This document shows, piece by piece, positions 57,768 to 64,000 of a DNA stretch of 64,000 nucleotides. Location of the stretch: NCBI RefSeq assembly GCF_008087665.1, contig NZ_CP042912.1, positions 1,612,001-1,676,000 on the forward strand. The letters run 5' to 3'. The notes beneath the pieces are model-generated. The model saw nothing but the letters and a program-made list of their open reading frames with translations, was not told the DNA's origin and did no database searches. Both the position numbers and the translations under genes were made by a program. Source of the stretch: Mariniblastus fucicola (GTDB taxonomy: Bacteria; Planctomycetota; Planctomycetia; Pirellulales; Pirellulaceae). Numbering within the stretch: position 1 is the first letter of the stretch; every line of letters begins with the position of its first letter.

Positions 57768-57953
57768 CTACCAACTGGACTTGCGGACACCCGGAATCTG
57801 GCCCTTTTCGGCCAGACTTCGGAAACAGATACGACAGATACCGAACTTTCGGTAAACCGCGCGGGGACGGCCACATAGTTGGCAGCGCCGTTCCTGACGA
57901 ACGGGATATTTGGGTTTTCGATTCGCTTTTGCGATTTTCGATTTTCTTGCCAC
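57768..57953 (-). CDS. rpsN: 30S ribosomal protein S14, zinc-binding type
   Basis: A 61-residue S14 of the short type Z, with zinc ligands in [22 protein letters not shown] (two CxxC pairs). It lies between rplE and rpsH, the usual place. Confidence 0.96.
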   Translation of the reverse strand: MARKSKIAKANRKPKYPVRQERRCQLCGRPRAVYRKFGICRICFRSLAEKGQIPGVRKSSW

Positions 57954-57999
57954 AAGACAACCTATTAATAATGCTTAGTGTTTTTTGCCGGACTACAAA

Positions 58000-58557
58000 C
58001 TAGGCTTTCGCCGTCTGGTCCTTGAAAGGCATCCCGAACTGACGCAACAGTTCCCGTCCTTCGTCATCAGTTTCAGCCGTGGTCACAAACACGATGTTCA
58101 TGCCCTGGCTACGGGTGAATTTGTCAGGATTGAGCTCGGGGAAAACTCCGTACTCGTTCAATCCCAGACTGTAGTTTCCTCGACCGTCGAAAGCCTTGAA
58201 GCTAACACCGCGAAAGTCACGCACACGAGGCAGGACCAACGCAAAGAGTCGATCCATAAACTCGTACATGCGATCGCCGCGAAGCGTCACCTTACAACCG
58301 ATAGACTGGCCTTCGCGGAGGCGAAAGTTCGCAATCGATTTGCGTGCCTTGGTGATAACCGGTTTTTGACCAGCGATCAGTCCAAGAGCTTCCACAGCAT
58401 CAGCGAGGTGCTTTTTATCTTGCACTGCTTCGCCAACACCCATGTTGATAACGATCTTCTCCATCTTTGGCTGAGCAAGGACGTTTTTGCGCCCAATCTT
58501 CTCAGGCAATGCCGGAAGAATTTCGTCTCGGTATTTTTGTTTAAGTCGCGGAATCAT
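58000..58557 (-). CDS. rplE: 50S ribosomal protein L5
   Basis: A 185-residue protein. The ATG at 58557 ([17 protein letters not shown]) matches the usual L5 start; an open extension to 58668 is not L5-like. Signatures include [16 protein letters not shown] and [16 protein letters not shown]-like [16 protein letters not shown]. It binds 5S rRNA. No rplX gene lies in the 116 bp between it and rplN. Confidence 0.96.
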   Translation of the reverse strand: MIPRLKQKYRDEILPALPEKIGRKNVLAQPKMEKIVINMGVGEAVQDKKHLADAVEALGLIAGQKPVITKARKSIANFRLREGQSIGCKVTLRGDRMYEFMDRLFALVLPRVRDFRGVSFKAFDGRGNYSLGLNEYGVFPELNPDKFTRSQGMNIVFVTTAETDDEGRELLRQFGMPFKDQTAKA

Positions 58558-58673
58558 TTGTTTGTTTTCCCTGGTGATTATGGTCGCGAGTAGACCAAAA
58601 TTATTCAGTGGATGGTTGTTTTGTTTGCGTGTCTGGTTTGATTGTCTGCGACGCGTGAAAGGCGTCACGTAAA

Positions 58674-59042
58674 CTAAATCACTTCGTTGGCCAAGCTGAC
58701 AATCTTCATGAAGTTCTTCTCTCGAAGTTCACGAGCAACTGCACCGAAGATACGAGTTCCGCGAGGGTTCTTGTCGTTGTCAATCAAAACTGCGGCGTTC
58801 GAGTCGAATCGAATGTACGATCCGTCCTGTCGACGAGTTTCTTTCTTGGTGCGAACGATGACAGCCTTGACGATCGACTTTTTCTTCACGTCGCTACCGG
58901 GAATCACGCTCTTCACACTGCAGACAATAATGTCACCAAGGCCAGCAACGCGGCGGCGCGAACCCCCGAGTACCTTGATGCACATGATCTCACGGGCTCC
59001 CGTGTTATCAGCTACCTGCAATCTTGTTTCTTGTTGAATCAT
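58674..59042 (-). CDS. rplN: 50S ribosomal protein L14
   Basis: A 122-residue protein, starting [27 protein letters not shown] and ending with [19 protein letters not shown]. Length and motifs are standard. In most bacteria rplX follows; here rplE does. Confidence 0.97.
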   Translation of the reverse strand: MIQQETRLQVADNTGAREIMCIKVLGGSRRRVAGLGDIIVCSVKSVIPGSDVKKKSIVKAVIVRTKKETRRQDGSYIRFDSNAAVLIDNDKNPRGTRIFGAVARELREKNFMKIVSLANEVI

Positions 59043-59119
59043 TTTTGTTCTTCACTATCGACTGAGGAGCAATGGCTCCAACTTCCGACTCACTCGCTTG
59101 CGCTTCGTGCTTGTATTGT

Positions 59120-59440
59120 TTATGAAGCGCCTTCGGCACTCTCTGTTTCGAGTTCCTTCTGCTTACGAGCAGCACGCATTGCCACCACGTCAACTTCACG
59201 ACTCTTTTCGATCACTTTGACCAGATTCCAACGCTTCTTCTTCGACGTCGGAGCCGATTCGATGATCTGGACGGTATCGCCCTCATTGGATTCGTTGTTC
59301 TCATCGTGCACATAGCAAGTCGTGCGATCGCGATAGTATTTTCCGTACTTCGGATGCTTGACAGTACGCGGAATTTCCACGACCCGTGTCTTTGACATTT
59401 TGTCGCTCTTCACGCGACCGATGACTACTCGTTTTGGCAT
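59120..59440 (-). CDS. rpsQ: 30S ribosomal protein S17
   Basis: A 106-residue protein with the S17 core (GRVKSDKMSKTRVVEIPR, HPKYGKYYRDRTTCYVHDE, GDTVQIIESAP) and a short charged tail longer than in E. coli. It lies between rpmC and rplN. Confidence 0.95.
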   Translation of the reverse strand: MPKRVVIGRVKSDKMSKTRVVEIPRTVKHPKYGKYYRDRTTCYVHDENNESNEGDTVQIIESAPTSKKKRWNLVKVIEKSREVDVVAMRAARKQKELETESAEGAS

Positions 59441-59480
59441 TTTGTCTTACCTGATTCCAGTTTGCTCGTTGCAGTGGATG

Positions 59481-59723
59481 CTACGCTTCGGCTTCCGCCT
59501 GAGTTTCTACTTGTGGCTCAGCTTTCGCTGCAGCATTTCTACGCTCCGACTGAACGGTCTTGATTCGTGCAACCAGTTTTCGGTTCCGCGACAACTCCGA
59601 AGGTTGGTCCAGACGATCTGTCTGAGCTTTCACCTTCAAACGAAACAGCTGTTGGTAGCACTCTTTGAGAGTGGCTTCCATCTGCTCTTCGTCCATGTCC
59701 CGAATGTCGTTCATGCTGACCAT
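59481..59723 (-). CDS. rpmC: 50S ribosomal protein L29
   Basis: An 80-residue protein with the two-helix L29 core (LKECYQQLFRLKVKAQTDRL, SRNRKLVARIKTVQSERR) and an Ala/Glu-rich tail. A start three codons later (59714) is also possible. It follows rplP. Confidence 0.94.
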   Translation of the reverse strand: MVSMNDIRDMDEEQMEATLKECYQQLFRLKVKAQTDRLDQPSELSRNRKLVARIKTVQSERRNAAAKAEPQVETQAEAEA

Positions 59724-59817
59724 GACTTAGTCTCTTGAAAATTGGTCGTTAATCTTGTTTCGTTATTTTGCGACGGCCAACGCCGTCTCCACATCGTCTG
59801 TAGCCGAAGCCACACAC

Positions 59818-60225
59818 TTACATAGGTAGTCGCTTAACCATGCGAACCTTGAACGGCATCTTGTGAGCCAAACGGGCAAAGCAAATCTTTGCCTGTTGTT
59901 CACCAACACCACCGATCTCATACAAGATCGTTCCAGGTTTGATAGTTGCAACCCAGTATTCAGGCTCGCCCTTACCTTTACCCATACGCGTTTCCAACGG
60001 AGTCGATGTGATCGACCGGTGTGGGAAGACGCGAATGTAGAGCTTACCTTCGCCTCGAATATATTGTTGAGCAGCGATACGTCCAGCTTCGATGGTCTGC
60101 GCTTTCAACCAACCGGGATCAAGCGCTTGAAGGCCGTAGTCACCAAAGACAACTTTGTTGCCTCGGGTGGCGTTACCTTTTATATGACCTCTTTGGACTT
60201 TTCGATGCTTGACCCGTCTTGGCAT
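59818..60225 (-). CDS. rplP: 50S ribosomal protein L16
   Basis: A 135-residue protein. [17 protein letters not shown] at 60225 is the typical start, with an extra in-frame start at 60234. Signatures include [21 protein letters not shown] and [11 protein letters not shown]. Its 5' end overlaps the rpsC 3' end by about 53 bp. Confidence 0.95.
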   Translation of the reverse strand: MPRRVKHRKVQRGHIKGNATRGNKVVFGDYGLQALDPGWLKAQTIEAGRIAAQQYIRGEGKLYIRVFPHRSITSTPLETRMGKGKGEPEYWVATIKPGTILYEIGGVGEQQAKICFARLAHKMPFKVRMVKRLPM

Positions 60226-60880
60226 CTGCGCCATTGTCTTCGTCTCCGTAGTTACCCTGGTTAATCCAAACCTGAACGCCGATGTGGCCCTGAGCCGTTA
60301 GTGCTTCGGTGAAACCGTAATTGATTTTCGCACGAAGCGTACTCAGTGGAATGGATCCGCTAATCTGTTTTTCGCGACGAGCCATTTCTGCCCCGCCAAG
60401 TCTTCCAGCCAATTGAATCTTGATGCCTTTGGCACCAGCATCCATTGACTCTTCCGCTGCACGCTTCATTGTGCGTCGGAAGCTTGATCGTCGAGTCAGC
60501 TGTTCAGCAATTTTCTCGGCTACCAACTGTGCTTGCATGTCCGGTCGGCTAACTTCTTCAATCTTCAGATTGATTCGACGACCGACCAGGTTTTGAATTT
60601 CGTTTTGAAGTCGTTCGACTTCCTGACCTTTTTTACCGATGATCAAACCCGGACGAGCAACAAACAGTGTGACCTTGACTTCGTCACGCGTTCGCTCGAT
60701 TTCAATCTTGTCGATCCCAGCCGCTTTGTAATTCTGCGTTGGATGCTTCTTGATGAAGTCGCGGATCTTCTTGTCTTCAAGAAGGAATTGAGCGAATTCA
60801 CCTTTCGATGCATACCAGCGACTCTTCCACGTCTCCATGACGCCACAGCGGAAAGCAACCGGATTAACTTTTTGACCCAT
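60173..60880 (-). CDS. rpsC: 30S ribosomal protein S3
   Basis: A 235-residue protein with a KH domain (VARPGLIIGKKGQEVERLQNEI) and the C-terminal S3 domain (GRLGGAEMARREKQISGSIPLSTLRA, INYGFTEALTAQGHIGVQVWI). A charged tail ([23 protein letters not shown]) extends over the rplP start, giving an overlap of about 53 bp. Confidence 0.96.
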   Translation of the reverse strand: MGQKVNPVAFRCGVMETWKSRWYASKGEFAQFLLEDKKIRDFIKKHPTQNYKAAGIDKIEIERTRDEVKVTLFVARPGLIIGKKGQEVERLQNEIQNLVGRRINLKIEEVSRPDMQAQLVAEKIAEQLTRRSSFRRTMKRAAEESMDAGAKGIKIQLAGRLGGAEMARREKQISGSIPLSTLRAKINYGFTEALTAQGHIGVQVWINQGNYGDEDNGADAKTGQASKSPKRSYKR

Positions 60881-60934
60881 AGTATTCTCGTTTTCGTTCT
60901 CTAAGGCCGACCAGTCTGGCCCGCCAATCGAAAG

Positions 60935-61282
60935 TTAAACTTCTTCCAACTTGATACGGATGTGCGACTGTCGCTTGAGGATCATCCTCGCCATGCCACG
61001 TCCGCAAGGACGAACACGCTTGAACATCGGACCGCCGTCAATGCAGGCTTCCGACACAATCAGTCGATGCTCATCAACAATACGTCCCGGGTTTTGCTCA
61101 GGATCCTGAGCATTCGCCAGTGCCGCCTTGATGGTTTTCTCAAGCATCCGGGCACCGCGGTGAGGCTGGTACCTGAGGATGTCGAGCGCGTCATCGACGA
61201 ACTGACCGCGAACCAGGTCTGCCAAAGGACGGACCTTGCGAGCGCTGATTTTCGCGTATCGTAATTTTGATTCAAAAGCCAT
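60935..61282 (-). CDS. rplV: 50S ribosomal protein L22
   Basis: A 115-residue protein. The ATG at 61282 gives MAFESKLRYAKISARKVRPLADLVRG, the standard N-terminus; a longer frame to 61330 is not L22-like. The end has RPCGRGMARMILKRQSHIRI. It lies between rpsS and rpsC. Confidence 0.95.
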   Translation of the reverse strand: MAFESKLRYAKISARKVRPLADLVRGQFVDDALDILRYQPHRGARMLEKTIKAALANAQDPEQNPGRIVDEHRLIVSEACIDGGPMFKRVRPCGRGMARMILKRQSHIRIKLEEV

Positions 61283-61329
61283 GATTTGTTCTCGGGTTCT
61301 GGCAGACTGCAAACGCAATCCGCACATCA

Positions 61330-61599
61330 CTACTTCTTCTTGCCGCCACCGTGTCCACGGAAAGTTCGCGTCGCTGCGAACTCACCGAGTTTGTGACCGA
61401 CCATGTCTTCAGTTACGTAAACTTTCATGTGTTGACGTCCGTTATGGACCATGAAGGTGTAACCGATGAACTCGGGCACTACTGTGCATGAACGAGCCCA
61501 AGTCTTAATTGGTTCTTTCGATCCCGCTGCTTCCGCTTTTTCCACTTTGGCGTAAAGCTTCTCGTCCACGTAGGGACCTTTTTTCTGTGATCTGCTCAT
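61330..61599 (-). CDS. rpsS: 30S ribosomal protein S19
   Basis: An 89-residue protein starting [23 protein letters not shown] and ending [20 protein letters not shown]. Typical size and motifs. It follows rplB with a five-base gap. Confidence 0.97.
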   Translation of the reverse strand: MSRSQKKGPYVDEKLYAKVEKAEAAGSKEPIKTWARSCTVVPEFIGYTFMVHNGRQHMKVYVTEDMVGHKLGEFAATRTFRGHGGGKKK

Positions 61600-61604
61600 A
61601 GGAC

Positions 61605-62462
61605 TTATTTAACTTTCAGCTGACCGTAACGCTTGGACTTACGACGACGAACAATGGCCGCGTTGGAAGCCTTCGCCAATTGACGAGTGCGTCCACCTTT
61701 GGCTGGCTTGCCCGATGGGCTAACCGGGTGACGACCACCCTTGGTACGACCTTCACCACCACCGTGTGGGTGATCGATTGGGTTCATCGCGGTACCACGA
61801 ACAGTCGGGCGTCGGCCCAACCATCGGCTTCGACCGGCTTTACCAAGCCGAACCGAACTGTGTTCCGAGTTTCCGACGCGACCGATCGTTGCACGACAGG
61901 CAGCAGGAATACGGCGGATCTCGCCACTCGGCAAAGAGATCTGAGCCCAGTTGGCTTCGCGAGCCATCAGCGTGGCACTTGAGCCTGCACTTCGGCAAAG
62001 AATCGCTCCTTGACCAGGACGCATCTCAACGTTGTGAATGACGGTCGCCAAAGGAATGTTTTTCAATGGCAAGCAGTTACCGACTGTCGGAGGAGCATCA
62101 GGACCGCTTTCGACAGTCATGCCCTTCTTCAAACCTTCCGGCCAGATGATGTAACGCTTTTCGCCGTCGGCGTACTTCAGCAGCGCGATACGAGCACTGC
62201 GGTTTGGATCGTACTGGATCGAGTCAACGAAAGACGAAACTCCGTCCTTGCTTCGCTTGAAGTCAATCACGCGATACATTCGCTTGTGACCACCACCGCG
62301 ATGACGAACCGTGATCTTGCCCTGGTTGTTGCGACCGGCGTGCTTTTTCAGCGGACGAAGAAGTGACTTTTCAGGCTTGGCACCCTTGGTCAACTCCTTG
62401 AAGTCGCAAACGCTGGCGTCGCGACGCCCAGGCGATGTCGGTTTGTATTTTCTAATTCCCAT
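61605..62462 (-). CDS. rplB: 50S ribosomal protein L2
   Basis: A 285-residue protein, near the peptidyl transferase centre. [17 protein letters not shown] opens the protein, [22 protein letters not shown] is the RNA-binding part and [24 protein letters not shown] is the C-terminal hallmark. Confidence 0.97.
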   Translation of the reverse strand: MGIRKYKPTSPGRRDASVCDFKELTKGAKPEKSLLRPLKKHAGRNNQGKITVRHRGGGHKRMYRVIDFKRSKDGVSSFVDSIQYDPNRSARIALLKYADGEKRYIIWPEGLKKGMTVESGPDAPPTVGNCLPLKNIPLATVIHNVEMRPGQGAILCRSAGSSATLMAREANWAQISLPSGEIRRIPAACRATIGRVGNSEHSSVRLGKAGRSRWLGRRPTVRGTAMNPIDHPHGGGEGRTKGGRHPVSPSGKPAKGGRTRQLAKASNAAIVRRRKSKRYGQLKVK

Positions 62463-62528
62463 TGTGTACTCCGGAAGTTCCGGGTTTAACGTTTGATGAT
62501 TTGAGTTCGAGGCAACAGCCGCGTCTGA

Positions 62529-62852
62529 CTAGAAGAAGTCGATGCGATGCTCGGAATTGAGCTTCACGATTGCCTTCTTCCAGGCCTTGGTTCGCCCCCA
62601 GGTGAAACGGTAGCGACGCGGCTTGCCCTTCCGAGTCTGAGTCGCAACCTTCTCGACCTTGACCTTGAACAGTTCTTCAACTGCTGCTTTGATCTCAGTC
62701 TTGGTCGCCAGAGCATTCACTTTGAACGTGTACTGGTTCAACTCGTTTGACTGATAGACGCCCTTCTCGGTAACCATCGGCTTGATGATCACTTGGTGAG
62801 GTTCCAGCTTTGGGCCTTTGCGTGGTGCTGGTGGTTTTCTCTTGAGTCCCAT
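62529..62852 (-). CDS. rplW: 50S ribosomal protein L23
   Basis: A 107-residue protein with the L23 core (PHQVIIKPMVTEKGVYQSNELNQYTFKV, EELFKVKVEKVATQTRKGKPRRY). It sits at the tunnel exit. It starts two bases after the rplD stop. Confidence 0.95.
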   Translation of the reverse strand: MGLKRKPPAPRKGPKLEPHQVIIKPMVTEKGVYQSNELNQYTFKVNALATKTEIKAAVEELFKVKVEKVATQTRKGKPRRYRFTWGRTKAWKKAIVKLNSEHRIDFF

Positions 62853-62854
62853 GA

Positions 62855-63523
62855 TTACGCCTCCTCGCCTGATGTTGCTGCTTCAGGCTGAGCCTTCGGT
62901 GGCACGCCGTTTTTGAGCTGGTCCAGAGCTTCGCGGGTGAACAAAACCTTCTTGGGCTTGAGCACCTCGAGAGCATTCAGATCACAAACTGGCATGACCG
63001 AGACGCCCTGAATATTGCGAGCACTTTTGTGAACCGCAGATGAAACTTCCGCTGTTGCGATCAATGTTGTTGAACCGCAGAGCCCCATGCCCTTGAGCAT
63101 GCCAGCGATTTCGCTTGTCTTGGGTGTTTCCATCGCAAGCTTGTCGATCACAGCGACTTGCTCATCGCGAATCTTTCCAGCGATTGCCATTCGAGTCGCA
63201 GCACGAACAGCCTTGCGAGGAAGACGGTAAGAGTAATCGCGAGGACGACGAGCAAAAGCATGCCCACCACCACGTCGAATGTTACTTCGACGGCTACCGG
63301 CACGTGCATTACCAGTACCTTTCTGGCGATACATCTTCTTGCCAGAGCCGGCAACTTCCGAACGGCTTTTTGTTTTGTGTGTTCCCTGACGAGCACTGGC
63401 CTGATACATCACAACGACATCGTGCAACAATTGCTTGTTGATCGTCGCCGAAATATCTTCCGGGCTAATCTCGTACTTACCGACTTCTTTGCCGGCGGAA
63501 TCGTAAACTGGCAAACTCGCCAT
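62855..63523 (-). CDS. rplD: 50S ribosomal protein L4
   Basis: A 222-residue protein with the tunnel-lining loop (TKSRSEVAGSGKKMYRQKGTGNARAGSRRSN) and the C-terminal domain ending in a short Ala/Glu tail. It follows rplC on the minus strand. Confidence 0.96.
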   Translation of the reverse strand: MASLPVYDSAGKEVGKYEISPEDISATINKQLLHDVVVMYQASARQGTHKTKSRSEVAGSGKKMYRQKGTGNARAGSRRSNIRRGGGHAFARRPRDYSYRLPRKAVRAATRMAIAGKIRDEQVAVIDKLAMETPKTSEIAGMLKGMGLCGSTTLIATAEVSSAVHKSARNIQGVSVMPVCDLNALEVLKPKKVLFTREALDQLKNGVPPKAQPEAATSGEEA

Positions 63524-63582
63524 GACTAAACCTAAATAACTGTTTTAACTGTTCTCAAAACTGCCTGAACACAAACGAACGA

Positions 63583-64000
63583 CTACTTCTTCATGTTCGT
63601 TTCACGGATGACAAGGTAGCCACCGTTTGGGCCAGGGACTGCACCTTCGACCAGCAGCAAGTTGTTCTCTGCATCCACCTGCACAAGATTCAGGTTACGG
63701 ACAGTAACCTGAGCATTGCCGTAGCGACCTGCCATTCGCTTGCCCTTGAACGTGCGGCTCGGGTAGGCACTCATGCCAGTACCACCAGCGTGGCGATGGC
63801 ACTTCTTGACACCGTGAGTTGCACGCTGCCCAGAGAAATTGTGACGCTTCATAACACCAGCGGTACCGCGACCCTTGCTGATGCCCATCACATCGACGCG
63901 AGGCACTTCGGCCAGAACGTCGACCTTGACTTCATTGCCAACTTCGGATTCCGAGTTGCCGCGGATCTCGCGGACGAACTTCGCTGGCTCGCAGTTTGCT
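63583..64000 (-). CDS. rplC: 50S ribosomal protein L3, 5' end beyond the window
   Basis: About 138 C-terminal codons of L3, open to the end of the window, so the N-terminus is missing. Visible motifs are VMGISKGRGTAGVMKRHNF, HRHAGGTGMSAYPSRTFKGKRMAGRYGN and the end GPNGGYLVIRETNMKK. It is the first gene of this cluster in the window; rpsJ would be expected upstream. Confidence 0.95.
   Translation of the reverse strand, partial: ANCEPAKFVREIRGNSESEVGNEVKVDVLAEVPRVDVMGISKGRGTAGVMKRHNFSGQRATHGVKKCHRHAGGTGMSAYPSRTFKGKRMAGRYGNAQVTVRNLNLVQVDAENNLLLVEGAVPGPNGGYLVIRETNMKK

Noticed and set aside
1-64000. CRISPR array, rRNA or defence island
   Set aside because: I saw no regularly spaced repeats, rRNA sequence or cas/restriction genes anywhere in the window.

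Overview
The window reads as a chromosomal segment of a planctomycete (Planctomycetota, probably Pirellulales-like). The evidence is a set of families typical of that phylum: an adjacent DUF1549/DUF1553 and DUF1501 pair, a DUF1598 protein, a DUF1559 pseudopilin-like protein, a sulfatase, a sialate O-acetylesterase, two PQQ-like beta-propeller proteins, EF-hand secreted proteins, and H4MPT/methanofuran-type cofactor genes in a non-methanogen. The species cannot be named from the sequence alone.

Layout. 1-9.5 kb holds a truncated unknown gene, a CPA1 Na+/H+ antiporter with a His/Asp-rich loop, a membrane protein overlapping a family 5 uracil-DNA glycosylase, a ROK regulator, DUF1598, a nitroreductase and a sialate O-acetylesterase. 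9.6-13.8 kb holds a YyaL/DUF255 thioredoxin-like protein coupled to HemW, then ScpB. 14-21 kb is on the minus strand: a cysteine-rich lipoprotein, a tightly overlapping four-gene operon (TIGR01777 SDR > MfnF-like > MfnE-like > ApbE), and a sulfatase. 21-26.2 kb holds a PQQ-like propeller, a 1017-residue zinc-ribbon/TPR/GYF_2 protein and a small membrane protein. 26.3-28.04 kb is a mobile patch: a MITE-like repeat with a 25-bp perfect palindrome, abutted by an IS701-like insertion sequence with a frameshifted transposase. The IS sits exactly in the stop codon of the DUF1501 gene. 28-35.3 kb holds the DUF1501/DUF1549 operon, two long intergenic regions with strong hairpins, a secreted planctomycete protein, an EF-hand protein and a second PQQ-like propeller. 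35.7-49.6 kb is mostly housekeeping: a FabH-like ketosynthase, trpS-acpS, an esterase, a TPR protein with an MmgE/PrpD protein, tpx, a Coa1-like protein, ribBA, a fused FAD/Fe-S oxidase and a TolC-family lipoprotein. 49.8-52.8 kb holds DUF1559, hemP and a seven-EF-hand protein.

53.5-64 kb is the S10-spc ribosomal protein cluster on the minus strand, from rplC (cut by the window end) to secY. Its order is canonical, but there is no rplX (L24) between rplN and rplE and no rpmD (L30) between rpsE and rplO. secY is set apart by a 321-bp gap holding a terminator-like hairpin.

The most interesting items are the cofactor operon joined to ApbE, the two-copy MITE-like repeat, the IS frameshift at a G5A8 run, the candidate structured RNAs in the two long intergenic regions, and the ROK protein that lacks the family's zinc ligands. 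I found no CRISPR array, rRNA or tRNA, and no phage or defence island.
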